A stretch of 64,000 nt of DNA from contig JACCLO010000001.1 of NCBI GenBank assembly GCA_029448655.1, forward strand, positions 682,001 through 746,000, read 5' to 3'. Both the position numbers and the translations under genes were made by a program. Of this stretch, positions 1 to 11,609 are shown in pieces. Under the pieces are notes generated by a model. It had not been told where the DNA came from. It saw nothing but the letters and a program-made list of their open reading frames with translations, and searched no databases. Each line of letters begins with the position of its first letter. Position 1 is the first letter of the stretch. This stretch comes from Wolfiporia cocos. Its lineage: Eukaryota > Basidiomycota > Agaricomycetes > Polyporales > Phaeolaceae.

Positions 1-2
1 AC

Positions 3-155
3 CCCCTCGCATCGGAAAAGTACGTGTCGCTGGAGTCGGTGGAGCTGCATTGCGTCCTCATGGACGAAACCTTCAAGAGGCGGATGGAGACCGAGTGGGC
101 CAATCTCGCACCGATTTGGTTCCCCAGTCTCTATTCTCGTGGGATCATCAAGTAG
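3..155 (+). CDS. F-box-type protein, 3' end only (cut by window edge)
   Basis: This open frame runs in from the left edge and stops at TAG 153-155, giving the last 50 residues of a protein. Its product contains EKY, then SVEL, and ends WANLAPIWFPSLYSRGIIK. The same pattern (EKY..SVDL..ANLAPIWFPNLNSR) is encoded near 9620-9750 at the end of the interrupted F-box gene, so the two are paralogues. In fungi this family has an N-terminal F-box that recruits targets to SCF ubiquitin ligases; that domain would lie outside the window, so the function is inferred from the paralogue. No intron is seen in this piece. Confidence 0.6.
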   Translation, partial: PLASEKYVSLESVELHCVLMDETFKRRMETEWANLAPIWFPSLYSRGIIK

Positions 156-1616
156 GCATCACAGTTTCATTCGCTTGAATGTGGAGAATCACTCATCTGT
201 ATACCGTCTCAGACTTGCAATAGATTAAGGCGTGACCATTTAACGACGTCATCACGACTACACTCCAAGCGTTCGTGATGATGAACTCGCTCTCCTCATA
301 CGGGCTGACTAAAACCTTCCGATGTTCAGCTCTACCATCATTTTTACGTGAATATGGCACAGCCTCCCGTCACCGCGATGCGGACTGGCTACACAAGTGC
401 GACGCAAAGTCTCTTCGTCTCGTCGTCGTCGCGCCTCCCTCGGATGACGGCGTTGTGGAGGATATCTGAGTTTCCATTTCCTGTGTAGACAACCTAGACG
501 AGATTCATCACTTCAGGCTATCCGATCTGAAGTGCATTGTGAAGGAGCCGAAGGAGTTGGTGACCCCCTGCGTGAGTACCACGGTTTGTCGTTTCCTTGA
601 CCGTCTGAGTGGCACACACATGACAGGCATTGGGCCAGGAAGGGAACAGGGCATCTCCTTTGTGATCGTGGCTGGGAGTGCAGCCCAATCCACGGTGCTG
701 CTTACCGCGGTGGTCGAGTCGTGATGTCCACACTCTTGTGACTCTGGCCGCATGTTAGAGGACGACATGGAGGTGTCACCGCTTTTGTACTCCTGGATTA
801 AGATAATACTGCTGCGCTCTGGGCGTTATCGTCTTCGTCTCTGAATCGATGCCAATGAACTTACGTCTCATGAGGCACAAGGTAGAGGAGATTTCACTGA
901 AATTTTTCGTGACCAGATTGTATCAGCAGATGGACCTCTGATCGCCATCTATTCAACGCCCGGATCACCTTTGCGCGGCATGGTCCACTGACCCGAGCAC
1001 GTCGTACCTCTCGCACATTTCTTGCAGCTGGGGCGCAACGTACTTCGCGTGAATTCCGCACCTATTTCACCTCCTGACTCTTTGGGCTCATGTGGGACAC
1101 GGACAAGGTCGCCGTCTCCAATTTGCAGTCGAACAAACGACCACGCTCATAGAGGAAGCAGCCGATCGAGCTCGTGTGGCTTTGCCCGTACGTGATGCTG
1201 TATCCAAACTATGCCGACTTCGTCTCACCGTCGACGAGCCACCTTGAAGTTGACCTGTGTGTAGGGACGTGTTCCTTTAGTTGTGTCTGCACAAAAAAGC
1301 TACGCTCCCTGCAATTGATTAGCTTGCCGGGCCCTCCGCGAACTGGAACCGGACGATGGACCTCCCAAATAGAAGTTTACCATGTGTTTTCTCTTGCTCA
1401 TCCTTGATCATCGTGGTTTGTATTCGACTGAGAATGACTTATTGTGGCGAGGCAACGGCGGTATATAGAAGTAGGTACGGCGGTAGTGAGCACAGCGTAT
1501 CTAATTTCTTGTTCGTTCGCGAACCAGGACTCAAAATGTCACAGAATAGGTATTATTTGCTCGCAATATCGTGCGATATGGCCTCCCATACAAATTATTT
1601 TCGATATTCGAATCAA
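156..1616. other. no recognisable gene; start resembles DNA downstream of the second F-box gene
   Basis: Only short frames, none convincing. By eye, the stretch around 230-420 resembles 9840-10000 (shared pattern: cgacttcactcca, then tctcctc, then a conserved CTG-rich stretch), so the duplication of the F-box 3' end extends into its downstream DNA. The rest shows nothing I can name. Confidence 0.4.
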
Positions 1617-1625
1617 CCATTGTCT

Positions 1626-3398
1626 CAGGCTCCTAAAACCATCTGTCGCTGAAGTGTTCTCGCTCCAATAGTTGAAGTCGCTTTAATGCTCAGAATGTAA
1701 AATCATGTGAAAGATTACTATATTGGTCAAAAGTAAGGGGAGGAGAACACTGCAGGATGGCTGGCCCAACTGGTCATCCAAGATCCTTGAGCACCAGTCC
1801 ACGTGTGCTAAGTGGGTGTGCTACGGGTCGAATACCCGTTCATATATTCGAGTTGCGAATATCAGTCATTCTTCTGCACGTAGGCACGTCGCCGTATGCA
1901 AGGCAAATACTCGTTAGATGCCTTCAAGTCCTAGGTGAAGTTCCTAAGTCCGAGAAGTCGGTGTGCACTTCGAGGACTTAGTTGTTTGGTTGCTCGAGCG
2001 AGAAATACTGAGTGTAGTTTCCTACGTTTGAGAACGAGTATAGGACTTCTTGTTTGTACAACAAGATCGAGCTGGAGAGCCTCGACGGTAAGTACATGAG
2101 TTTATATACTACGTTAAGTTCCAGGGGTCGAGCTTGTCCCTGATGTCACCGATACCATCTACGCTATAGTACCAAACGTTTGATAAATATGTAGTGATAT
2201 ATCCAAAACGATAGATAGGAATAAAGATGGCGGTTGAACGCCATCTATCAGCTAATAAATGATAAATACGAAACGCGGACAGAGTTGAATCTGTCAAAGG
2301 TGAAACGCGCCCTACATGCTAGTACAACTGGGGATGTGCCCAGTAGAATCACGAGTAGCCAGAGGGTTGGTTGTGCAACAAGTCCCTGTATCGTATTCGC
2401 CCGGTGGTGAGTTCCATTCGTATCTCAAAAATCAAAATATCCGTAACAGGGTGCTCTCAAGCATAGTGATGTGCCAGGCCCGGCCCGGCTCAAAAGCCCT
2501 GGCTTTGGCCCGGCTTTGGACGGCCTTGGCTTTTCAAAACCTCAAGCTGGGCCCCCATTGACGGCCCAGGGCTTGGCCCGGCCCGGCCTGGGGCTTGCCC
2601 GGGGCCTGGCACTGTGAGGATGATCATCACTGTAGCCACACAAACTCATAACATACCTTCTGCAACTATCTTCTGACAAAGCCAAGCTCCAGTATCTTCA
2701 ATAATTAGTGAATGAAATCATCATTTCACTGGCACGGTGCTCTGTGGCGCGCCTTCCAAATGGGGCATTGTATAGGCGCCCAAAAGTGAGCGACAGGCTT
2801 CAGCACCAAGAATTCAATCCATGGGACTATCCTCTTGCTTTAAGTTAGAAATGTAGACATACTTCATTGGAATATGGCGTACTGCTACTATATATATCCT
2901 CATATCATAGTACTAGACATTTTATCCATCAGAGCTTTCAGGCCCGGGGCTCACGGCTTGGCCTGGCCCGGCTTGAATCACAAGCCGGGCCGTGGGCCGT
3001 CTCAAGCTGTGGTGTAGGGCCCGGCCCGGCCCGGCCCAAGTAGGGCTTGGCCTGGCCCGGCCTATGGCCCAAAGCCGGGCCTGGCACATCACTACTCGAG
3101 CAGTGCTTTTGGCACATTCACAGCTTGCAATTGGCACAACCCCACTGCAGGTGCACGCAGCAGGGTGTACGTGAGTCAAGCAGCGGAGTATGCGTGCCCC
3201 GGCACACACAGTGCGCAGCGTGCACACAGGTGCTTGGAGATCTCAGATGACCAGTTGGGCCAGCCATCCTGGAGTGTTCTCCTCCCCTTACTCCTGACCA
3301 ATATAGTAATCTTTCATGTGATTTTACATTCTGAGCATTAATGTGACTTTGACTATTAGAGTGAGAACACTCCAGTGACGGATGGTTTTAGGAGCCTG
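1626..3398. mobile_element. Mutator-like non-autonomous element with long terminal inverted repeats
   Basis: Bases 1626-1790 and 3247-3398 are inverted copies of each other (about 155-165 bp, roughly 88-90% identical by eye), starting CAGGCTCCTAAAACCATC on the outside. The element is flanked by CCATTGTCT (1617-1625) and CTATTGTCT (3399-3407), a 9 bp duplication with one mismatch. Long inverted ends plus a 9 bp duplication are typical of Mutator-like elements. No transposase is encoded between the arms; a hAT-type MITE has jumped into the middle (2464-3094). Confidence 0.75.
2464..3094 (-). mobile_element. hAT-type MITE, copy A (nested in the Mutator-like element)
   Basis: Starts TAGTGATGTGCCAGGCCC and ends with its inverse. 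It is flanked by 8 bp repeats CTCAAGCA (2456-2463) and CTCGAGCA (3095-3102), one mismatch. The outer ~150 bp of both ends are dense in GGCCCGG/CCGGGCC, while the middle is AT-rich and has no coding capacity. Copies at 5475-6779 and 12780-13414 run in the opposite orientation and are highly similar. The 8 bp duplication and short ends fit the hAT superfamily. Confidence 0.8.
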
Positions 3399-3497
3399 CT
3401 ATTGTCTACACTTGCTACACTGATAGAATCTGTGCACCAGATATTTCTATTGCAGTCAAAAATAGGTCAATATTTGCCACCCGTACTCGTCTTTTCT

Positions 3498-4152
3498 TGA
3501 CACAAGACTCTACTACTCACTCTATGCTTCAGCTAAGAGGCTTATTGTACAGCGTTAGCATCTTCTGTAGTCGTCGATAGGCGAGAACTTAAGAGTAAGC
3601 GAGTAAGCAGCAGGCAAGGCGGTTGGGTGGTTAACCCATAGGCAAATGTTTATGAATAGAGCTAAGTCTCTAACGACTTAGCGAACCAGTATATATACAT
3701 GTATTATAAGACCCCTAACAGCCTTATTACATGATCTACTTCGGTACGTATTCTACTACAGGACCCCTGTCATTATGGGGCTGAGTAATACGCGATAATG
3801 GTATATGCCAATCAACTGGGATATAGGTTGTCGGCGTTGTGCGTCGCCCAGTAGCGTTAAGGGCGCTATGTCTTAGTAAACCGACGCGTGACATTATGCG
3901 TGGTCCGCTGACATTATGGTGCTGATGTGATACGGACGAGATGTCCGATTGGCTAGCAGCTAAGCTTGTGATATCCACGGGAACAGATCCGTGATTAGAT
4001 ACCATCGTTACGGGAGATAACGCGGCCATCAATCGGCATGAATCTAACTATTCGTTAGGTGCCGGGTTATGACGGGTTATAGGATGTATTGCGTAGATAA
4101 TTGCTATTAATCCCAGGAAAATTGCAGTAAATGCAGGGAAATTCTTGTGACA
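3498..4152 (-). mobile_element. solo LTR, 655 bp
   Basis: Begins TGACACAAGAC and ends CTTGTGACA. Flanked by TTTCT at 3493-3497 and 4153-4157, a perfect 5 bp target duplication. It contains a TATA-like run (agtatatatacatg) near 3690. No internal domain adjoins it, so it is the remains of LTR-LTR recombination. Orientation is inferred from resemblance to the 557 bp LTRs at 57.8-62.4 kb. Confidence 0.75.
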
Positions 4153-4157
4153 TTTCT

Positions 4158-4807
4158 CTGCCGTCAAGAATCCTTTCCCGATACTGTTGATAATCTCCAA
4201 CACAATATCATGCAGGCTTATGATGCACACTGGATGCAGTCAGGGTGATGCCAGAAAGACCATTGTGGCAAGAGCTGCAACACCTTCTTGTCCCACTCAT
4301 CTGTATTTAGGTTGCTCAGGAAGTATATACCAATGCGTAACACTAGTATGGAAAGATGAGGACATGGGCCGCAGCATTGATGCAAGTGTGTAAAGTAGAT
4401 AGCTCAATGGGATTTGGGTAAAGATCAGGTGAGTGTGCATGCCACAACATCAACACATTCACAATTTAACTCACCAGTCTCACCCATAGGCATCTTGGAT
4501 ATATTGTGTCGGTGCTGTTTTGCTTGGTCACCTCCAGTGGAGATAGAAACGTGATCAACAGTGAATTCCTCACAAACATCGACATGAAGCAGTGCAGTGA
4601 CACGCTAGTGTTCACATAGCAACAATGACACCCTCAGTCTGCCAGAATATGAAAAGGGTGGCCAGGGCCATAGACAATCTTCAAGCTAGCTTTGGTCACT
4701 ACAAGTGAAATGTGGCCAAGTGTGAACAGCGGATGAGATAGTTGGTACGTAACCACCTATTCTATTTCTCACTCTCTATCATGCTCATATCAACTTGTAC
4801 CAGGAGT
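4158..4807. other. no gene seen
   Basis: Low-complexity and unique intergenic DNA between two mobile elements; only short open frames without codon bias. Confidence 0.4.
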
Positions 4808-4950
4808 TAGTGATGTGCCAGGCCCAGATTTGGGCCATGAGCTGGGCCAGGCCAAGCCCTACTTAGGCCAGGCTGAGCTGGGCTTTACACCACAGCTTGA
4901 GATGGCTCAGGGTCCGGCTTGTTGACACAAGCAACGATCTCAAGCTAGAA
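4808..4950 (+). mobile_element. hAT-type MITE, copy D, truncated
   Basis: Starts with the family end TAGTGATGTGCCAGGCCC and follows copies B and C for about 110 bp through the GGCC-rich subterminal region, with many substitutions (GGGCC to AGGCC or AGCTGG changes). It loses similarity near 4925-4950 and has no matching right end, so it is an old fragment. Right boundary approximate. Confidence 0.6.
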
Positions 4951-5466
4951 CCTGGGGAATAGTACCCACACTGTCACAGGCCGGTTTCATTGCCTCAGAC
5001 ATATACTAGTCAATGCTGACAAGTTCCCTATCTTATCTTATCTCAGCGCCCATTCCTTATATGGTAACCCCAGTCATGTGCAAAACCCTAACCAGATCCT
5101 CAGTGTAGCCACCATCATAGATTACCGATCACGACTTGATCACGATGTGATCATATGTTTCACCAGTACGTTACCATAGATACAGCATCATGGCTCATAA
5201 AGCCATAACATGTACAAACACCTCATGCACTCACCTAACATTCACAATATTAATCGTGGAACTAGCACTACGTTGTCGCAAAGGGGTTAATCAAGAAAAC
5301 CTCGGTCAGACTTTGATCGCAGAGTAGACGGCGAATGCAAAATAAATTGATGGCACTCCATCTGTGTATCAATGACAGAAGCAGCTTGGTCCTACCCCCT
5401 ATTCCCGGCACCAGATGAGACTAGTCTTATTATTTGTGTCGGAATGAGTGTTGCTGCAGAACATGG
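4951..5466. other. no gene seen
   Basis: AT-rich intergenic DNA with nothing recognisable. Confidence 0.35.
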
Positions 5467-5474
5467 TTTGCGAT

Positions 5475-6779
5475 TAGTGATGTGCCAGGCCCAGCTTTGG
5501 GCCATAGGCCGGTGTCACAGATTTGGGACATGCCACTATTTTTCCTGTATTTTTACCTATTTATCTGGTATTTCTACGACCTTGTAGACGTTTACGCTGC
5601 TAAGCGCCCGTCTACACGTACACGCAACCAAACAACACGTACATAACACGTTTGTACGCGTCAATGACTCAGCGGACTAACCTCCGGTGTCACGCGCATT
5701 ACTCATATCCCAATATCGGGCTATGTCAGTACAATTGGATAAGCGGCCCGCTCGTTATCACATGCCAATGCTCTTACGATTACTCATATCCCGATACCGG
5801 TATATAAGAATCACATGCATGGCTTACTAACGTAGCTACAGCCACTTCCACAACATGGACCCACGGTCCAAACAAACATTCTTACTGGTGCGTCCATTAC
5901 CGGCGCACATGGTCTATTGTAGTTTACGACTTAGCTGTATTAGTTATGTCTGCGCACAGACCGTCTTCCTGTTTGGCTCCCTTACTGGTAACCAAACAAA
6001 GCATGTATATAAGTAGGGCTATCACTGCGGATAAGCCTTAGATTTGTTCTCTGCATTCGCACAGTTACATAACATCTCTGCTTGCGCCCACTAGTCTCCT
6101 CACCAACCTCCAGCAACTCCTTTAAGTCGCCTATAAGGTTATAGTGTGAGTCCCACAGTCTAGTCTGTGTCAGCCGGGCCGGGCCAAGCCCTACTTAGGC
6201 CGGGCCAGGCCCGGCCCTACACCATGGCTTGAGACGGCCCAGGGCCCGGCTTGTGATTCAAGCCGGGCCGGGCCAAGCCGTCAGCCCTGGGCCTGAAAGC
6301 TCTAACAGATAAATTGTCTAATAACTATGATATAAGGATATATATAGTAGCAGTATGCCATATTCCAATGAAGTATGTCTATATCTTTAAATTCAAGCAA
6401 GAGGATAGTCCCATGGATTGAATTCTTGGTGCTGAAGCCTGTCACTCACTTTTGGGCACCTATACAATGCCCCATTTGGAAGGTGCGCCACAGAGCACCG
6501 TGCCAGTGAAATGATGATTTCACACTATGATTCACTTATTATTGAAGATACTGGAGCTTGGCTTTGTCAGAAGATAGTTGGAGAAGGTACATTATGAGTT
6601 TGTGTGGCTACAGTGATGATCATCCTCACAGTGCCAGGCCCCGGGCAAGCCCCAGGCCGGGCCGGGCCAAGCCCTGGGCCGTCAATGGGGGCCCGGCCTG
6701 AGGTTTTGAAAAGCCAAGGCCGTCCAAAGCCGGGCCAAAGCCAGGCCTTTTGAGCCGGGCCGGGCCTGGCACATCACTA
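5475..6779 (+). mobile_element. hAT-type MITE, copy B, split by a solo LTR
   Basis: The left end starts TAGTGATGTGCC at 5475 and the right end finishes GGCACATCACTA at 6779. Both sides carry TTTGCGAT (5467-5474, 6780-6787), a perfect 8 bp duplication. An LTR (5513-6172) interrupts it 38 bp from the left end. With the LTR and one copy of its duplication removed the MITE is about 640 bp, matching copies A and C. Confidence 0.85.
5513..6172 (+). mobile_element. solo LTR, 660 bp, inside hAT MITE copy B
   Basis: Begins TGTCACAGATTTGGGAC and ends GTCTGTGTCA, flanked by GCCGG at 5508-5512 and 6173-6177. It shares a TATA region (atgtatataagtaggg) and a gtgagtcccacag 3' region with the larger solo LTR at 13647-14747, so it belongs to the same family. 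The TATA box places transcription on the plus strand. Confidence 0.85.
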
Positions 6780-6787
6780 TTTGCGAT

Positions 6788-7503
6788 CAGTGGCTGTCCT
6801 ATCATAGCGCCTTGGGGCGTGCGTGGATCAATAGGTTCGTGTCTTGGTCATGAGTTCGAGATCTGTTTATCTCGGTCACGAAGTTAGCAACCGACTGATC
6901 CTACATTGCTCTGAGGCAAGTGCGTACCAACAGTGCACAAAGGGTGAGGCATGCTATGCTTATCTCTGCCACATTCAAAGCCGAGAAAGCTTTGAGGGAA
7001 GGCTGTTCGAAGCCGAGAGTGGCCAGTGCAGTACACGAGGCAGTGCAGCTTGAGAGGTGGTGAAGGAAAAGGAAGTGCTACGATAAACTTGCATATAAGG
7101 ACGTAGCGGCTGCGTGCAGTCCTTATTAGAGTAGAAATGACAGGGAAAGGTCAGATGAAAGACGTATGTGGAGCGAAGCCTGTGCAGGGGCTGTGCTGTA
7201 TAGGTATGGGCACGGCAAAAGAATCGTATCTGAGCGCGTGTCTGACATGTCACGGCATATGGAACACTTTCTGTCGCCTCTTCAAGCTTCAGCCCTGCCC
7301 CACCCCCCATCTCGCGTTCCCCAGAATACGCTGTCAAAACGCAAGATGTTCGATGATATGGATGGCCGGCCCGCAGCGGTATGTTTTCAGTGAGATGGTA
7401 ACGTTGTTCCAAGGCTTATGCTGTTGCTCAGACACGCATAAGTAAAAGCTCAGTACTTGACATTGAAGCACGTATATCGCCGGAGATCAATGGGTGTCCA
7501 AGG
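6788..7503. other. upstream region of the F-box gene; no gene seen
   Basis: Short overlapping frames on both strands, none with family features. It should contain the promoter of the F-box gene starting at 7504; I see no clear TATA box. Confidence 0.35.
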
Positions 7504-9694
7504 ATGGATGCAGGGGAGTTACTAGATCCGAGACGAGGTGCCCTACGACCTCTATTCAACTCGGAAACGGCTGCATCCCGGATACCAATCGAAATATGGG
7601 ACAAGGTTCTGAGATGCCTCGCAGATGAGCCGGAGACATTGGGTATTACAGAGGAAGTATGCCAAGGATGGTATCCGACCAGCCATAGCCTCAAGCGGAG
7701 GCTATATGGGAGAACGTTACATAGCACGGAAGACGTTCGCCTGTATGCGCGGTATATCAAGACCATCCCGTGGTCAAGACGGTTTGGATATAACCACCGT
7801 CTAATCGTCACAGCAGAGCAAGGCAAGCACTACAGCATCGCACATTTCGGTATCTTTGCAGCAATGTTCGCAGGCAGACACCTTCCATGCCTATTATCGC
7901 TCGAGATCCGATTTGGAGAGTGGACACCAGGTGCGATTCCGCAGGGCGCGTTCCTGCACCTCTCCACCTTCCATTCGATCACTTCCTTGGCACTCTGTTA
8001 CATCACCCTTCCTTCGATCACAGAGCTCTTGCGTCTTGTCTGCGCACTAGGCGGTCTCGAGGAGCTCCATATTCAGAACTTGCGCTTTTTGGATAGACAA
8101 CCGCGTCCTGTCAACAGACGATGGGCTCCTTTGCCGCATCTTAAGAGGTTGGACACAGTTTCTCAGGAATGGCCAGTCATGCAGTAGGACTTGCAGCCAA
8201 CCTGGAGACATCCAGTGGTCATGCGCTCGTGAAGTTTCTTTCGAAAGCAGCGCTAGTCGAGTACTCGGATGTGCAGCAGCTGCTACGTCATGCAGGGCAA
8301 GCTCTACGTGGATTAGAGCTAACTTGGACGCATTCACCCTCGAGGGAATATCAACATAGCTCACAACCTCTTGTTGGTATGCACCTTCATCACTTGATCA
8401 CCGATATGCTCACCGTATATCCCTCGCACAGCACCAAATCTAGATCTGGCCCAAAATATTGGACTGAAGCGTCTTCACCTGGATCTTGACATGGCCAATC
8501 TAGGAACAAAGGAAACTTTTGCCGTAATCCGGAAGATCATCTTGACACACGCAACAAACTAGCACTCAATTGGGGGAAGGGGGCTTGCTCAAAGGCGCCT
8601 TTCTGGTCCCGGGAACACTAGCCGTCAAAGGCCAAGACAAGTCTGAGGTTTACGCTCAAGACTGCCTGGCATATATACTCCTAAGCTATTTGTACATGTT
8701 TGTGTATGGCGGCTCAGAGGCCTCTATGTACTGGTATCTAACTGGCTATGAGCTACGGGCCGGTAATGGCATCGGAGCGCTGGTATGCGAGGATGTCCAT
8801 GGCGACGTAGCGTATATGGGGCGGATCTAATGGGTAGCCAATCTGTCGGGTTCGATCGGTGGTTCTCGTCGATCGTAGGTGCGCCGGTAATGGCGGGGTT
8901 CTAAGTCCGTTGATCGGGCGTGGTCTGCCACGATCGGGGTATAGCGCTTCTGTGACTGGTAGGGTTCTCAGTCGTGCAGAGCCTGGGGTTATTATCCCTG
9001 CCTGATGTACTCGTAGGTCAGGGTGCGTACGAGGTATAGTATAGTGTCTATGCCAGTAATGGCGAGTGTCCGTGCGGTAAGGACGCGAGGTGTTAGGTTT
9101 AATGTTCTGGGTCACGTGCGAGTGTAGACCGTACCCCTAGTTGGCGTATAGCGTAGTGTACGGTGGCGGTGTAGCCTGGGTTTGTACAAGGCGTACCGTT
9201 GTGCTATCGTAGCCTGTTGAACTCTAGGGGTCGGTTCGTGACTCCGGGGTTTAGGGACTAGGCAGCGTATGGTTCTTGCTGCCGGGACTTGGACTGAGTT
9301 TAGGGTTAGACTGCTGGTGGCCTGCTAGTGCCCGTAGTGTCCTGTATAGCGGAGGGCTTCTACTAGCGTTGCCGTAGGATTCCAGCTGGGCTCGGATAGA
9401 GTGCTGTAGCGTGCTTATGGCGTGAATGGGGTGTCAACCTAGGGTGTTCTATTAGGCTTTGAAATTGGCTTGTGACACATCTTGTCAGCGTCTCCTGTCA
9501 CGCTCGAGTATATTGGAATGTTGCTGATACATTTTCCCTCAGAGGAGATCCAACCTCGTGTACTGCCCACATTATGTACAGAGCTAGGTCTCCTGGACCA
9601 TCTCCTTGCACATGAAAAGTACATCTTGCTAAATTCAGTGGATCTGAGGTTGCTTGTGGAAGAAAGTTCCAAGGGGCAGATAGAAGCTGATTGA
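7504..9694 (+). pseudogene. F-box protein gene interrupted by a solo LTR
   Basis: ATG 7504 opens a frame with an F-box-like segment near residues 27-45 (RIPIEIWDKVLRCLADEPE), followed by leucine-rich LRR-like text (LSTFHSITSLALCYITLP). Proposed exons: 7504-8147, 8216-8376, 8432-8542 continued at 9483-9694. The 55 bp intron 8377-8431 (GTATGC..CACAG, branch GCTCACC) is well supported by frame; the first intron (68 bp) is less certain and could instead be a frameshift. A 935 bp LTR sits between 8542 and 9483. Across the insertion, with one TSD copy removed, the frame continues exactly (..VIRKIIL/SASPVTLEY..). The frame ends at TGA 9692-9694, where the paralogue at the left edge has TGG and 17 further residues, so the C-terminus is also lost. 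As it stands the gene would give a truncated protein. Confidence 0.75.
8543..9477 (-). mobile_element. solo LTR (LTR1 family), 935 bp, inside the F-box gene
   Basis: Starts TGACACACGCAACAAACTAG and ends GGCTTGTGACA, flanked by CATCT at 8538-8542 and 9478-9482. Same family as the LTRs of the 8 kb element at 17159-25187, which are longer (1067 bp). The shared ends, perfect 5 bp duplication and absence of an internal domain show a solo LTR. Orientation follows the full element, whose polypurine tract lies on the minus strand. Confidence 0.9.
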
Positions 9695-10613
9695 GCCAAT
9701 CTTGCACCGATTTGGTTTCCCAATCTCAATTCTCGTAGGATTATGAAGTGCGCATCTCAGCCTCAGTCTGCTTCACTCTGGAAAATTGCTTGTCTCAATT
9801 GCCTTCCTACAGACTTGGATTTTGGTGATGGCATCCAGGACAACATGATTGATATCATTGCGACTTCACTCCAGACAGTCATGACAATAGTCTCCTCCTT
9901 CGCCATTCACGAGCTGCTTGTCCTTGATACTATAATTTTTATATGTCCATCTCTACCCTCACTTGTACACGTAGATGACAATCCCTCCTGTCATCGTGAT
10001 GGTGAACTCTCCTTGATAATTTAGTAAGGATCCAGGGAAATTGAACTCAAGCTATGAAGCGCATACAATGCTGCACCATGTGTTTACAGGAATGCCGATG
10101 ACGGTGAAACATGTGGAAATTCTGTGGCCGCAGGGCCAAATCTCCTTTGTAGGATAGTGAACGTAGGTGGGTTACAAACTGGTGGCAAGCCACTCTGCCC
10201 GCGCCCGGCTTAAGTACACTACCGGCGGCCCTAGTGACCTGCTAGCTTGCCCATCACCGTGCCATCAGTCTGCCATCGCTGCGCCATCCTGTGCCCTGGC
10301 AACGCTGCAGATCCCAAGTTGCAACAAAACAGAGTGGAAGTCTCAGGGCTCGAGGGTTGTGCACCAGTTTGTGAGACAAGGAGCAGTATCACACTTGGCA
10401 AGCAGACTGGCGAACACGTCACAGCAAAATCATGGAACAGTGTACAATTTACGAGGATCTGGAGACAGCCCCAATCTCATATCTGGTCTATGAACAATAT
10501 CATCGGGGTCCCGTAGCTTTCAAAGAGGTTGCGATGCCTTATCATTCATTAATATGAGTGTGATGTGATTAGAGAGTATTTGCTGGGACCTAGGTCATAG
10601 GAATTCGCTCAAA
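9695..10613. other. duplicated downstream segment of the F-box family, then unassigned DNA
   Basis: The first ~60 bp still encode the lost tail (ANLAPIWFPNLNSR..) after the premature stop. To about 10020 the DNA resembles the region after the first F-box gene. From 10025 to 10613 I see only short frames. Confidence 0.4.
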
Positions 10614-10618
10614 CTACA

Positions 10619-11230
10619 TGTTACGGTAACCACTGTGCCACCCGCCCCAGCGGGGAACCCCTATATCCGCCCTATCCCTAACGCCTATAGCCCCTCACCC
10701 TCCTAATGGCGGAGAACAAGAAGGCACTCCTATTGAGGAGCCCTGCTGTATTGCTCAGACTAGCAGGTAAAGGAATAAGAGACAGAGTGGATGCAATGAA
10801 TAGAGGCCCCCACGCCCAAGTAGGACGTAGCAGGCTTTGTCGTCTAAGACCCTGCACGCAAGAGACGAGACAGCAGACGGTATTGAAAGGTTGCCAGGGG
10901 ACGCGCCCCCAACGACGAGAAGATAAGTTCTGAGGAGTACCTCAGAACGCTACCTAGTATATATACATGTGGACGCTATCTACTGTAGCTACAAGACCTG
11001 CCCTAATGGCATGGTCTGTGCACACTGTGACTACGCTGCACATGACTGGTAACAACTGTGACTCCAGTGACGTACCACGTGACCCAAGTAAGAGATAAGA
11101 TATGATGAAAGCTTATCTATTTCCCATGCACGTGCAGTCCCGGGCGGCTAGGTATAACGTAGCGAATATCTGGAGAATAAAGGTTAATAAATCATCAGGA
11201 AACCCCTTTATTCCGGGATTTCTTGTGACA
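10619..11230 (-). mobile_element. solo LTR, 612 bp
   Basis: Begins TGTTACGGTAAC and ends TTCTTGTGACA, with CTACA on both sides (10614-10618 and 11231-11235). Inside it resembles the 557 bp LTRs of the tandem array at 57.8-62.4 kb (ctgtgc..gaccc/cgcccc start, tatatacatg, ggtctgtgcac), so it is a diverged relative. Orientation is inferred from that resemblance. Confidence 0.75.
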
Positions 11231-11235
11231 CTACA

Positions 11236-11600
11236 GCTCCACTTGCTCGAGCAAGTGGTGTTAGGGGAGCAGCCACAATGCTATCATGTGTAGCATGCTG
11301 TCGATTAGTGGTGGGGCCCAGGAGAGGCCGGCCCCAATGTCCGGGTGAGCAAGCAAAATCTTTGCCACACGGTAGCACCCCGCACCCTTCCCCCCTCTTT
11401 GTGTCGCCGTTAGGGACGCCACCGTCATCATTTCGTCCCTCCCTCTACTCCCTTTTTTCTCTTTTAGCGCTTGTTGTTACTTTTCTTGCATGCTGAGGCC
11501 TCTCTAGATGTATCTACTGCTTGCCGACCCACCTCCTCATTTCTCCCCTGAGGCTTATGCATCCTCCTGCGTGCACTGTGTGCCTGTGTGTGCGAATCAT
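11236..11600. other. no gene seen
   Basis: Pyrimidine-rich stretch (11390-11480) with short frames only. Confidence 0.35.
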
Positions 11601-11609
11601 GAGGAATGG

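Noticed and set aside
4921..4936. TGACACAAGCAAC inside hAT copy D as an LTR1 insertion
   Set aside because: Only about 13-15 bp match the start of LTR1, with no LTR body, other end or target duplication.
8148..8215. frameshift mutation in the first half of the F-box gene
   Set aside because: A 68 bp GT..AG intron restores the frame and is the simpler reading, though not proven.
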